Below, piece by piece: positions 1 to 9,581 of a DNA stretch of 42,432 nucleotides. This stretch comes from a virus. Within the stretch, counting starts at the first letter, position 1. Each line of letters begins with the position of its first letter. The stretch lies in the IMG/VR virus record IMGVR_UViG_3300042294_004190, positions 1 to 42,432 of that record. The stretch is one strand, 5' to 3'. A program made the translations under genes and the position numbers. The notes beneath the pieces are model-generated. The model was given only the letters and a program-made list of their open reading frames with translations. It made no database searches and was not told the origin of the DNA.

Positions 1-2
1 AA

Positions 3-2765
3 CAAGTTATTAATGTTGGAACTTCTGCTAGTGATGGCACAGGAGATCCATTACGCACAGCGTTTACTAAAATTAATGACAACTTTTCTGAACTCTACGG
101 ATCCGTAGATAACGAAGGATTAACCTATGGCAATGTTTCATCAAATGTTTCGGGTATAACATTTAATGTAACTAGGTACACAGAAAGCTATTCAGCCAAT
201 CCTGTACTACAGGGCACTGGCCAAGTTGTAGGCAATGTTTATTTAATACGTGGCAATGTGCTAGGTGGTACTACACCATTAAATGATGTCCTTCTAACTG
301 TAACTTCACTTGCCAATGTAACTGTTGGAAACATTGCTACAGTTTCTGCGGTTGGTATACCAGTTTCTCCTGTTTTAAGAGTAAACGGACTGACTGGAAA
401 TGTAACATTAACAGTTAATAATATAACAGGCGCAGCTAGCATTGCATATGTAGATAGCCTTATAAATTCAGAAATAGTTGATGTTACAAATATTATAAAC
501 TCTGTTCAGGCCAACGTTAATGCCGCTAATACCCTAATTGCAACAAACACAAATAGAATAACTGCGGCAAATATTGAAATAAATTCCCTTAGAGCAAATA
601 TTACTGCGGCAAATTTAGTAATTGCTTCGATTAATAATTCTAATGTTGATGCTGTTAATGCTAATGTAACTGCTGCTAATGCAAAAATTGCAAGCATTGA
701 TGCTAACCTCGGCACAAAGTCTACTCTAATAACAAATCTACAAAGCAACACAGGAATATTAGCTGCCTATATTAACACAATTAATGCAAACGTAACTAGT
801 GCTAACTCTGCAATATTAACTAATACTAATAGAGTAGCAGCAGCTAACATAGAAATTAATTCGTTAAGGGCAAACATTACGGCAGCAAATTTAGCTATTT
901 CTGCAATCAATGTTGCTTCTATTAATGCTAACTTGTCTGCTGCTAATGCAGCTATTTCTATCCTGCAGTCCAATTCTGCTAGTCAAGCATTAGATATTGA
1001 CAGTTTAACATCTAATGCTGCTTCCCAAGCAGCAGATATAATTACACTCACAGCTAATGCAAGTAGTCAGACTACATCTATTAATTCAATAAATGCTAAC
1101 ATAGGATCTTATCAAATATTTGCAAATGCAAATGTAAGCGGGTTGGCTTCGTCAATTAATTTAATTAATGCTAATATTATAGCTGCAAACTTAAATTTAA
1201 TATCTTTACAGTCCAATGCAGCAGCACAAGCATTAGAACTTGATAATTTATTATCAAACGCAATTGTGCAAGAGACTGTATTAATAGGTTTGACTAATAA
1301 TGTCAATTCCATTCAATCTAACGTATCAGCGGCTAACGTTAACATAAGCACATTATTATCAAACGCCACTACACAAGCAACTCAAATAAATTTAATAAAT
1401 GCCAATCTAACTGCGGCAAACATAAACATTACAAATTTGCAGGCAAATCTAGGTGCGTTCCAAATTAACTTACAATCTAATTTGGGAGCATATCAAACCT
1501 ATGCAAATGCCAATGTTGTGGCTATACAAGCCAATTTGGGTGCTTACCAGACATATGCAAATGCCAATGTTGCTGCGATACAAACCAATGTCGTGGCAAT
1601 ACAAGCCAATTTGGGAGCATATCAAACCTATGCAAATGCCAATGTTGTGGCTATACAAGCCAATTTGGGAGCATATCAAACCTATGCAAATGCCAATGTT
1701 GCTGCAATACAAACCAATGTCGTGGCAATACAAGCCAATTTGGGTGCTTACCAGACATATGCAAATGCCAATGTTGTGGCTATACAAGCCAATTTGGGTG
1801 CTTACCAGACATATGCAAATGCCAATGTTGTGGCTATACAAGCCAATTTGGGTGCTTACCAGACATATGCCAATTCAGCACTGCAATCAGCAAACCTAAA
1901 CATAGCCTCGAAAGCAAATTTGTCAGGAGCAATATTTTCAGGAAATGTTCAATCTGATTACTTGTTAGCAAATGCTAATTTAAAGGTAAGTGGAATCATT
2001 GAGTCAGTTCAAACTCAAAATAGTATCAACTATCCAAATCTAGGAGGCAGATTTGTAGCCAATGTTGATAGCAATTATCAAATTGTAGTTCAAAATTTAA
2101 GCGATAGTATAAATGCCACGTCGGAGTTAAAATTAGTAGGCGACACCGGGGACAACCAAAATCATTATATGTCTATAGGAATTCATAGTAGCAATTATGA
2201 TAACCCCTGGCAAGGCACAATATTTAATGATAAGCCATTTGATGGATTCATTGAATGCGTAGGTGGTAATGTTATTATAAAAACTTTGAGCAACGTTTTC
2301 TTGGGCGCAGGAAATGCACTGGTTTATCTATTAAATAGTAATATTTTTTCACTAGGTACTTCTAATTTACAATTTCAAGATGGCACTGTACAATCATCAG
2401 CGATTACAGATGTACCAGGATTATATGCAAATATTGGTAATTTGCAAATTAGTTTAGATACTTTGGACAGTAATGTTGGTAACATTAGCACTACTGTTGA
2501 TACAATAGTAATTGATTTTAACTTACTAGATGCTAACGTTGGAAACATTAGCACTATTGTTGATACAACAGTAATTGATCTAAATTTATTAAGTGCTAAT
2601 GTTGGCGCATTTGAAACTTATATTGACGCGAATGTTGGATCACTTTCTAATATAGGATCACAACCATATACTCCTAATAATGCAGCTAACTATAACGCCA
2701 CAATAACTAACATACAAGATGCATTAGATGAGCTAGCGGCAAGATTAAAAGCATTAGGTGGATAA
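3..2765 (+). CDS. Tail fibre-like structural protein, 5' end cut off by window
   Basis: Open from base 3, so the true start lies just left of the window; about 920 residues are visible. The first visible residues (GTSASDGTGDPLRTAF, then KINDNFSELY) match the beginning of the gene at 2783, so probably only a few codons are missing. A GTG at 258 is an internal codon, not the start. The body is a long series of Asn/Ala/Ile-rich degenerate repeats of the type INANVTAAN, as expected for an elongated fibre shaft. It is interrupted by a near-identical tandem array at 1476-1886. The C-terminal part (from about 1990) is less repetitive and may fold as a globular tip. Likely a virion tail-fibre or baseplate-attached protein acting in host recognition; the exact T4 equivalent is not recognisable. 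Confidence 0.75.
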   Translation, partial: QVINVGTSASDGTGDPLRTAFTKINDNFSELYGSVDNEGLTYGNVSSNVSGITFNVTRYTESYSANPVLQGTGQVVGNVYLIRGNVLGGTTPLNDVLLTVTSLANVTVGNIATVSAVGIPVSPVLRVNGLTGNVTLTVNNITGAASIAYVDSLINSEIVDVTNIINSVQANVNAANTLIATNTNRITAANIEINSLRANITAANLVIASINNSNVDAVNANVTAANAKIASIDANLGTKSTLITNLQSNTGILAAYINTINANVTSANSAILTNTNRVAAANIEINSLRANITAANLAISAINVASINANLSAANAAISILQSNSASQALDIDSLTSNAASQAADIITLTANASSQTTSINSINANIGSYQIFANANVSGLASSINLINANIIAANLNLISLQSNAAAQALELDNLLSNAIVQETVLIGLTNNVNSIQSNVSAANVNISTLLSNATTQATQINLINANLTAANINITNLQANLGAFQINLQSNLGAYQTYANANVVAIQANLGAYQTYANANVAAIQTNVVAIQANLGAYQTYANANVVAIQANLGAYQTYANANVAAIQTNVVAIQANLGAYQTYANANVVAIQANLGAYQTYANANVVAIQANLGAYQTYANSALQSANLNIASKANLSGAIFSGNVQSDYLLANANLKVSGIIESVQTQNSINYPNLGGRFVANVDSNYQIVVQNLSDSINATSELKLVGDTGDNQNHYMSIGIHSSNYDNPWQGTIFNDKPFDGFIECVGGNVIIKTLSNVFLGAGNALVYLLNSNIFSLGTSNLQFQDGTVQSSAITDVPGLYANIGNLQISLDTLDSNVGNISTTVDTIVIDFNLLDANVGNISTIVDTTVIDLNLLSANVGAFETYIDANVGSLSNIGSQPYTPNNAANYNATITNIQDALDELAARLKALGG
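1476..1886 (+). repeat. 54-base in-frame tandem repeat array in tail fibre gene
   Basis: Seven copies of an 18-codon unit (ANLGAYQTYANANVVAIQ type) start at 1476, 1530, 1605, 1659, 1734, 1788 and 1842; the last is partial. A 21-base insert encoding TNVVAIQ follows copies 2 and 4. The copies fall into two nucleotide haplotypes with the same protein sequence: 'gga gca tat caa acc' (copies 1, 3, 4) and 'ggt gct tac cag aca' (copies 2, 5, 6, 7). Near identity at DNA level indicates recent duplication or gene conversion. Open frames overlapping it on both strands are by-products of the repeat. Confidence 0.92.
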
Positions 2766-2782
2766 AATAACTTGGATAAAAC

Positions 2783-4864
2783 ATGGCAATAAACAATATT
2801 AACATAGGTGCAGTAGCCAATGATGGCACAGGTGATCCAATCAGGACAGCTTTTGATACTGTCAATGACAATTTTAGTTTTGTACAGGCAGGATTATTTG
2901 CTGGCACTGAACCTTCAATAATAAGTGCTGTAAGTGTAACTGGCGGTTACTTGTATTCAAATAGCTATGTTTATGCAACAACTTATGTTAATGCAGGAAG
3001 TGTAGTAGCAGGAACAGTAACTAGCAATGGTAATTTATATGTTAGTCAACAAGGTGCTTATATTGTTGGTAATGTTAGTATTATAGGCAATTTATCAGTC
3101 TCTGGTTCGCAATTAGCTACACAAACAAGTAACTCTACTGCCCCTATTATTTTGATACATGCTAATGCTGCTCCGTACACTGTAAATGATCTTAAAGATA
3201 TAGGCCTAGAATGGCAATACTATGATGGAGCCGACAAATATGGATTTTTAGGCAGACAAAACAGTACTGGTAGTTTAGTTTATTTAGACGATGTAGTTGA
3301 TACAGCAAATGTTATCACATCAGGTACATTTGGTAATGTTCAATTTGGACAACTTCTATTAAGTAATACAACATCATCAACCAGTAACGTGACAGGCGCA
3401 CTTCAGGTAGTTGGCGGTGCTGGTATCCAGGGTAATGTTTTTGTTCAAAGTAATGTTTTTGTTGGTAATACAGCAAACGTTGGTAATCTAGTTGTGCGTG
3501 GTAATGTAGAAGGTAGCATGTATTTCAATGGCGGAGCAGATACCATATATATAGGCGGTAGTCCGGTGCAAACAGCGGCAACCGCATTTAATGGTGGCCC
3601 AATAGGATTACCCACTACATTCAATGATACCACACAATCAACCTCGGCAATTTCTGGAGCTGTGCAAATAAGAGGTGGACTGGGTGTAGCTGGCAATGTG
3701 TGGGTAGGCAACCTACAATCAAACATTGGTGGCAATGTCAGAGCCAATGTGCAAGGAAACATTTTTACCGCAGCTCAACCCTATATAACAAGTTTAGGAA
3801 CTCTTACCGGATTAGATGTGTCCGGTCAGATCAATGCCAATGACATAAGCCCAAATGCCAACAACACGTATGTTTTAGGGACCGGCACCAGTGATAGATG
3901 GAGTAAACTGTGGGTATTCGATATAGACATGAGTGGAACTTTAACTGGTGGCACAGTTAACGGGACCGGAGGAACTCATACTGGTAACATAGCAATTAAC
4001 ACAGCCACAGCAGCGGCACTGACATCTACCACCGCAGTAGGTGAATTGTTTGAATCAGGACCAACCACAATCAGAATTGGTGGCGGTGGTGTTACGCAAT
4101 TTAGAAATAATACAAAAGCAACATCAACTTCGACAGGTGCAGTAGTTCTTACCGGTGGCATGGCAATCAGTACAGGTGCAAATCTTTACATAGGCGGAAG
4201 TGCCGGAAACGCTATTGTGGCTACTGGAATGATCTGGACCAATAATATATTAGAAACCTCAAGCAATACGCAGGCTACCTCAACCACCACTGGAGCTTTA
4301 CAAATACAAGGAGGAGCCAGCCTTACGCAGGGTAATTTGTATATTGGTGGTAGCGGCGGCAATTCAATTGTTGCAACTGGTAATGTTGGCGTGGTTGGCC
4401 ATATTTTGCCTTTTGGAGCCAACATAACTTATAACTTAGGTAGCGTTACTCAATGGTGGAATACTTTCTATGGAGTTTCGACACAAGCTAGATACGCTGA
4501 CTTAGCAGAAAGATATGTAGCAGACTCAGATTATTCGCCTGGCACCGTTGTAGTCTTTGGGGGAGATCAAGAAATTACCGTAACTGATACTTTTGCTGAT
4601 ATACGTGTTGCTGGTGTCGTGTCAACTAATCCTGCATATCTCATGAATGCTGCTTCTCCAGGATTACCAATTGCATTACGTGGCAGAGTGCCTGTGCAGG
4701 TACTAGGAGCTGTAAGTAAAGGTGATCTACTCGTTACATCAGCTCAGGCCGGTTTTGCCCAGAGTATAGGACAAGCAAATAATTTTGGTCAGGCAGTATT
4801 TGCAAAAAGTTTAGTTACTGATGGTAGAAATGGTAGTAAAATTATCGAGGCGGTTATAATTTAA
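2783..4864 (+). CDS. Tail fibre-like protein with self-processing-type C-terminus
   Basis: 693 residues. The N-terminus (NDGTGDPIRTAFDTVNDNFS, residues 13-32) is the same module as in the preceding gene. The middle holds at least four repeats of the form T.STS..TGA..V.GG.....GN.YVGG (about 3360-4390), a pattern familiar from tail-fibre proteins of marine T4-like phages. The C-terminus contains ARYADLAERYVADSDYSPGT followed by a Val/Gly-rich beta region. It resembles the Peptidase_G2-type assembly domains of phage appendages, in which a C-terminal piece helps trimerise the fibre; that assignment rests on motif memory only. It follows the previous stop by 17 bases and is one base from the next gene, so the fibre genes are co-transcribed. 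Confidence 0.75.
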   Translation: MAINNINIGAVANDGTGDPIRTAFDTVNDNFSFVQAGLFAGTEPSIISAVSVTGGYLYSNSYVYATTYVNAGSVVAGTVTSNGNLYVSQQGAYIVGNVSIIGNLSVSGSQLATQTSNSTAPIILIHANAAPYTVNDLKDIGLEWQYYDGADKYGFLGRQNSTGSLVYLDDVVDTANVITSGTFGNVQFGQLLLSNTTSSTSNVTGALQVVGGAGIQGNVFVQSNVFVGNTANVGNLVVRGNVEGSMYFNGGADTIYIGGSPVQTAATAFNGGPIGLPTTFNDTTQSTSAISGAVQIRGGLGVAGNVWVGNLQSNIGGNVRANVQGNIFTAAQPYITSLGTLTGLDVSGQINANDISPNANNTYVLGTGTSDRWSKLWVFDIDMSGTLTGGTVNGTGGTHTGNIAINTATAAALTSTTAVGELFESGPTTIRIGGGGVTQFRNNTKATSTSTGAVVLTGGMAISTGANLYIGGSAGNAIVATGMIWTNNILETSSNTQATSTTTGALQIQGGASLTQGNLYIGGSGGNSIVATGNVGVVGHILPFGANITYNLGSVTQWWNTFYGVSTQARYADLAERYVADSDYSPGTVVVFGGDQEITVTDTFADIRVAGVVSTNPAYLMNAASPGLPIALRGRVPVQVLGAVSKGDLLVTSAQAGFAQSIGQANNFGQAVFAKSLVTDGRNGSKIIEAVII
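3360..4390 (+). repeat. Degenerate STSSTTGAL...GG repeats within tail fibre
   Basis: Four protein-level repeats, near 3365-3470, 3620-3715, 4100-4230 and 4255-4390, share Ser/Thr-rich TSTSTGA followed by a GG turn and a YIGG or VGN strand. A fifth copy lies in another gene at about 9076-9165 (TGSTSSTTGALVVNGG). The DNA copies have diverged, so this is an old structural repeat, unlike the recent array at 1476. Confidence 0.75.
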
Positions 4865-4865
4865 A

Positions 4866-7800
4866 ATGAGTGTCATTACTTGGATAACACCTCGAGGCGA
4901 TTTAGGAACCATTCCTGAAAATACGTTTTATTCTTATCAACTTGAAGCGGTTGATAGCAGTCAGCAAGATTTATTTTATAGTTTTATCAGTGGTAATTTG
5001 CCCGGAGGGATGTACGTAACACGCACCGGAGAATTACGCGGAATACCAACTATTCTCAGTTCAGTTAATCAAACATTTGTAAGCACTTTTACTATAAGGG
5101 CAACTAATCCAAACGGAGATGTAGCCGATAGAACTTTTAGTGTAACTGTCAGTAATATCAATGGTCCACAGATAATTCCCAAACCAGATTTTATTGGCGC
5201 ATGGTTTGATGGAAATTTTTTAGATTATACTTTTAATGCTGTAAATGATAATCCAAATGCTGTGCAAACCTGGAGCATTATAGACGGCGACATTCCATTG
5301 GGCACGACATTTGATTCAAATGGTAGATTATCTGGTTATGTAAGTATTATAGCTCAAAATATTACCAGTCTGGGCTTTGAAGCAGCACCAATTGAATCTG
5401 TTATTTACGATGCATTACCAATTAGTACAGATAGATTTTATAATTTTACTGTACAAGCAGATGACGGATTCAAGACTGAGACATATAATGTAAGATTGCT
5501 TATTGTAAGTAAGGGCAATTATACTGCAGATAATAGTCTTACTTTAATAAACAATTCATTTATAAAAGTCGATGCAGATAATAGTTACAGACCAATTATT
5601 TTAAATAACCCTTCATCTCTACCTATTGTTGTTGCAGGTAATACATTTGCTTATAAATTTATTGCCTACGATCCTGAAGATGAAGATGTAAAATGGAAAA
5701 TTGACGAATTAGAATTCAGTGGTATGGACGATTTAGATGCCGCAGCAGAACAAACAATAATTGGAAACGGAACATCAGGTCCATATAGTATGAGTCAATC
5801 ACCATTGAACGCTGCCAGGATAGTTGTACAGGTAAACGGTGTGTTATATACTGCCTATACTGATTACACCACGGCAGGAAATCAATTAACGTTTGTAAGT
5901 CTAACTCCCGGTGTTACTGATACCATCTATATACAATTTATCGCAGTGAATACGGGTTATGATTCAATACTTTTTGATCAAGGAGCCAGTGGGCTACCGT
6001 CTGGGTTATCTATAAATCAGTCTACAGGCTGGGTAATAGGCGTATTACCTGACCAAACAGAAAGTTTTGTGACTTATTCTTTTATAGTTATTGCATATAG
6101 AACTTCAAACATAAATGAACAAAGTGATCCTGTAACTTTTTCACTAACAGTTAAACAAACTATTAATGAAGAAATAATCTGGACGACAGCAAGAGATTTA
6201 GGAACTATTGATAATGGTGCTGTTAGTGAAATAAGTATCAGTGCTTATAACACTTTAGGCAAAGAATTAGTCTATTCGTTAATTTATGCACCGTTTAGGA
6301 AAATTCCACAAGGGCTCAAATTTTTACAAAGTGGGCAAATGGTTGGACGTACTTCGTTTAGATATTTTAGTTTAGATGGCCAATCCGCTACAATTAATGT
6401 TACTTCCACACAAGATTTGACAGTAGGCATGACTGTGCAAGGTGTAGGAGTGGCACAAGGTTGTCGATTAACCGCAATCGTTGATGCTAATACTATAGAA
6501 GTTCGGCCAGCAATTTATGTTACACAAGGATCAATTTTAGTATTTACAAATGATTTAATACAAAAAGCAGTCAGCACAACTACAAATGCGATATCTACTG
6601 TAATTGATAGTGGAACAACAACTTTTGATCAACAATGTGGATTTACTATTAAAGCCACTTCAATTGATGGTACGATTTCGGCCACTAAAGAATTTACAAT
6701 CATAGTAAGGCCAAGAAATTTAGCACCGTATGAAAATGTTTATTTTAAAGCACTACCTAGCTATACAGCAAGAAACAGTTGGGCTAATATTACAAAAGAT
6801 GAAACAATTTTTCCTTCTGAACTTATTTACAGGCCCGATGATACCTATTTTGGTGTACAACAAAGTTTCAAATCTTTATTTTTATCTGGATTAGCAGCCT
6901 CAACTGCGGAAACATTTGTGTCTGCAATAAATAGAAATCATTATTTTAAGAGATTAAACTTTGGACAAATTAAGACTGCAAGAGCAGTTAATGAAAATGG
7001 CGACGTTGACTACGAAGTTGTATATGTTGATCTAATAGATGAACAATCTTTTGGCACTGCAGGTCCTCCTTTAGAAGTTCAATTGACGATAGCAAATAGT
7101 TTTCTTTTTAACAATCAAGCATATAATATTATCTACCCTAATAGTTTCCCTAATATGCAAAAAAGGTTAGAGAATGGAATAGGATATACAAATAGAAGCA
7201 CTTTACCTGGTTGGATGACCAGTGTGCAAGAAGACGGCATGGTTTTAGGTTTAATAAGATGTGTTGTATTGGCATATACAAAACCAGGAGCTTCAAAACT
7301 AATTGCATATAGATTAGAAAACAGTGGATTTGAAATAAATTCTATTCCATTTATTGCAGACAGATACCAATGGGACAACTATCTATCAAGATTTTATAAC
7401 ACAGAAACTAATAGTTTTGAGCCAAGTGTACCCACTACTTTTGACAAATACCCAACTATTACACAAGGATCTGCTATAATTGACACAATTATAACAAATA
7501 CCGTAACGAACTCAAATGTTATTACTATTCCAAATAATATAAACATTGGGTATGGATGGACGGTACAGAGTCGAAGTGCTAACCTGTCAATTCCCGAAAA
7601 CACCACAATTAGTAATTACAACTCAAGTGGCAATGTACTTTCCATAACGAGTAATATAAATGTTCAAGCTGGTCAGAGTATAAGAATCAATGGAGAAGCC
7701 AGCGTTGATTATGCAGTAAGTACCCCGTTTAGCACCATCGATGGGGAAAATTTAAGTGCTGTAAGAGATAATTTCTTAATTGATGGTGTAAGAGAATTTA

Positions 7801-8384
7801 ATCAAAGAAGTAAAATTATTTTTGCTCAACAATATGGATATGGGGGCATTAATGACGGATGGATAAATTCAAGTGGTCAAGCTATACCAGGATATTTGTC
7901 AAAAGTAAGTGGTGCGTCTGTTATTAACCAACAAGGGGGAGTATGGGAATTAACTTGGACTGAATTCGCAGAATTGGGGTTTGATGATAATAGTATAGGA
8001 TTTGATGAAGAAGGCGAAGAGTTAAATTTCAGCCATTTTGATCAAGGTAATGACGCAGAGGTAAAATTAACCTTTTTATTAGAAATAATTGTAAATCAGA
8101 CAGTGAAAGTTAGAACCGGAGACACTTATAAAGTTTCAACTTTGCAGTATCAAACTTTCCCCGGCCAAATCATACCATCGTACTTTATTTTCCAAAATCC
8201 TACAGGAATTTTCCGTACAGCAGAAACTACTTTTGATGGCGGAACATGTGTGGTGCGCGAAGGATTTACTGCTGGAAATTCCTTTGCTGGAGGCACCACC
8301 TTTGGCAGTAATAAAGATATTTGGATCGTTCCGGAATCTTTAGATAAATATATTAAATTCCCACAGATTGGAGTATTTGTATAA
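4866..8384 (+). CDS. Large structural protein with Ig-like (He_PIG-type) repeats
   Basis: 1172 residues, starting one base after the preceding stop. The N-terminal half holds repeats typical of putative Ig domains: a strand such as DLGTIPENTFYSYQLEA followed by LPGGMYVTRTGELRGIP. Copies lie near residues 10-62, 115-165, 255-400 and 440-500 (a later one reads GLPSGLSINQSTGWVIGV). Such domains are common on exposed phage tail and capsid proteins and are thought to make weak contacts with cell-surface glycans. The C-terminal half is not repetitive and ends with a Gly/Thr/Phe-rich stretch (FAGGTTFGSNKD). Its position among fibre genes suggests a baseplate or tail accessory protein. No enzymatic motif was seen. 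Confidence 0.7.
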   Translation: MSVITWITPRGDLGTIPENTFYSYQLEAVDSSQQDLFYSFISGNLPGGMYVTRTGELRGIPTILSSVNQTFVSTFTIRATNPNGDVADRTFSVTVSNINGPQIIPKPDFIGAWFDGNFLDYTFNAVNDNPNAVQTWSIIDGDIPLGTTFDSNGRLSGYVSIIAQNITSLGFEAAPIESVIYDALPISTDRFYNFTVQADDGFKTETYNVRLLIVSKGNYTADNSLTLINNSFIKVDADNSYRPIILNNPSSLPIVVAGNTFAYKFIAYDPEDEDVKWKIDELEFSGMDDLDAAAEQTIIGNGTSGPYSMSQSPLNAARIVVQVNGVLYTAYTDYTTAGNQLTFVSLTPGVTDTIYIQFIAVNTGYDSILFDQGASGLPSGLSINQSTGWVIGVLPDQTESFVTYSFIVIAYRTSNINEQSDPVTFSLTVKQTINEEIIWTTARDLGTIDNGAVSEISISAYNTLGKELVYSLIYAPFRKIPQGLKFLQSGQMVGRTSFRYFSLDGQSATINVTSTQDLTVGMTVQGVGVAQGCRLTAIVDANTIEVRPAIYVTQGSILVFTNDLIQKAVSTTTNAISTVIDSGTTTFDQQCGFTIKATSIDGTISATKEFTIIVRPRNLAPYENVYFKALPSYTARNSWANITKDETIFPSELIYRPDDTYFGVQQSFKSLFLSGLAASTAETFVSAINRNHYFKRLNFGQIKTARAVNENGDVDYEVVYVDLIDEQSFGTAGPPLEVQLTIANSFLFNNQAYNIIYPNSFPNMQKRLENGIGYTNRSTLPGWMTSVQEDGMVLGLIRCVVLAYTKPGASKLIAYRLENSGFEINSIPFIADRYQWDNYLSRFYNTETNSFEPSVPTTFDKYPTITQGSAIIDTIITNTVTNSNVITIPNNINIGYGWTVQSRSANLSIPENTTISNYNSSGNVLSITSNINVQAGQSIRINGEASVDYAVSTPFSTIDGENLSAVRDNFLIDGVREFNQRSKIIFAQQYGYGGINDGWINSSGQAIPGYLSKVSGASVINQQGGVWELTWTEFAELGFDDNSIGFDEEGEELNFSHFDQGNDAEVKLTFLLEIIVNQTVKVRTGDTYKVSTLQYQTFPGQIIPSYFIFQNPTGIFRTAETTFDGGTCVVREGFTAGNSFAGGTTFGSNKDIWIVPESLDKYIKFPQIGVFV

Positions 8385-9512
8385 ATGACAAGCCAAGTTA
8401 ATCCAAATAATATTGATGGTACTTATCCTGTTGCCGGGCAAGATAATGACAGCCAAGGTTTTCGCGATAATTTTACTAACATTAGAAACAATTTTACTTT
8501 TGTTAAAGCCGAAATTGAAGATATTCAAAATAAAGCGGTTTTAAAAAGCGCACTTTTAAACACAACATTAAGCAATGATTTTGCCGGTAACGCAATAGTT
8601 AACCCTACCCTAACAGCCTGGCGTGAAACATATAATAACATTGGAGCTGTTAGTGGAAGTGTTACTATCAATTTTACAAATGGTAATTTCCAAAAAATTA
8701 CTATGGCAGGATCAACTACGCTAACATTTAGTTGGCCTTCAAATGCTAGCTCACAATATGCAAGCATTAAGTTATGGGTAAGCAACCCAAATTCTGCCTA
8801 TGTATTAACCTTTCCTAACTCATTGACATTAGGCAATCCTTCTAGCATTATAGGATTCAGTGGAAATACAATCACTTTTAGTTCAACAGAAATTTCAAAC
8901 TCGACCGATTATTTCTTTGAAATCTTCACAGTTGATGGCGGAACCACTTTAGGTATCAGAGATTTAGGAAGAAATAGAGATTTTGACGGTAACACATTTA
9001 GCGTAGCCGGATCATTTACAGCAAATGGTACTGCCACTTTAGGTTCAGGTTCAAGTAATGTTGTTGTTGCAGCTACCACTGGCTCAACTTCATCCACTAC
9101 AGGAGCATTAGTAGTTAACGGAGGTGTAGGTGTAAGTGGCAATACATTTGTCAACGGTAATCTCATAATTAACAACGGTATTATAAATCCAGATTATTTA
9201 CTTGCTAATGTTGTTACCGGACAGAATCTTTTTGCCAACGTAAATTATAATAGATTTATTGCTAATTGCAGCCCAACTGGTACAGTAGCCAACCTTTTTA
9301 TTACACTACCCGATTCAATAGAAGATGGTAGAATCATTGATATTACTTCAATGACTGCTATCACAAGTTGTTTTGTATCAAACATGACGCCAGATGTAAC
9401 TTCTGTATATGGGTTGGCCAACAACTGGTCTGCATCTGCTAGTTTAACTAACTCAGTTTCGATTAAATTACTTTATAACTCATCAGTTGGTAGATGGTTT
9501 AAAGTAGGATAA
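8385..9512 (+). CDS. Tail fibre-like structural protein
   Basis: 375 residues; the ATG directly abuts the previous TAA. The N-terminus (QGFRDNFTNIRNNFTFVKAE) is a diverged version of the NDNFS module of the genes at 3 and 2783. It is followed by AVLKSALLNTTLSNDFAGN, a phrase I associate with other T4-like tail proteins. One STSSTTGALVVNGGVGVSGN repeat lies at about residues 232-255. The C-terminus is beta-rich and ends VGRWFKVG. Last gene of the fibre cluster, before a promoter region at 9531. Likely a short fibre or attachment protein; the receptor is unknown. Confidence 0.7.
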   Translation: MTSQVNPNNIDGTYPVAGQDNDSQGFRDNFTNIRNNFTFVKAEIEDIQNKAVLKSALLNTTLSNDFAGNAIVNPTLTAWRETYNNIGAVSGSVTINFTNGNFQKITMAGSTTLTFSWPSNASSQYASIKLWVSNPNSAYVLTFPNSLTLGNPSSIIGFSGNTITFSSTEISNSTDYFFEIFTVDGGTTLGIRDLGRNRDFDGNTFSVAGSFTANGTATLGSGSSNVVVAATTGSTSSTTGALVVNGGVGVSGNTFVNGNLIINNGIINPDYLLANVVTGQNLFANVNYNRFIANCSPTGTVANLFITLPDSIEDGRIIDITSMTAITSCFVSNMTPDVTSVYGLANNWSASASLTNSVSIKLLYNSSVGRWFKVG

Positions 9513-9530
9513 TTTTTTTTACTGCTATAA

Positions 9531-9559
9531 TTGACTTCTAGTTTTGCATAGTTTATAAT
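9531..9559 (+). promoter_or_regulatory. Sigma70-type promoter for mazG operon
   Basis: TTGACT at 9531-9536, a 17-base spacer and a perfect TATAAT at 9554-9559. The predicted transcript start is near 9566, with an AGGAG ribosome site at 9570-9574 and the ATG at 9582. This is the only intergenic gap (69 bases) before a long run of coupled genes, so it probably drives an early or middle operon with the host polymerase. Confidence 0.8.
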
Positions 9560-9571
9560 TGTGCAAACTAG
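9538..9571. promoter_or_regulatory. Inverted repeat around the -10 box (possible operator)
   Basis: CTAGTTTTGCA (9538-9548) is complementary to TGCAAACTAG (9562-9571), ten pairs with one bulged T. The arms flank the -10 box and overlap the transcript start. Because the left arm lies upstream of the predicted start, it cannot be a simple RNA hairpin; a DNA operator is the more natural reading. No regulator is identified. Confidence 0.5.
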
Positions 9572-9581
9572 GAGTTTTTTT

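Noticed and set aside
1476-1886. Possible CRISPR array from regularly repeated DNA
   Set aside because: Units are contiguous, in frame and coding; there are no unique spacers between repeats.
1453-1899. Long open frames on both strands within the tail fibre repeats
   Set aside because: They arise because the 54-base unit is a multiple of three without stops in several frames; their translations are pure repeats and have no ribosome site.
9561-9581. GTG start for mazG
   Set aside because: It lies before the predicted transcript start and has no ribosome site; the ATG at 9582 has AGGAG.
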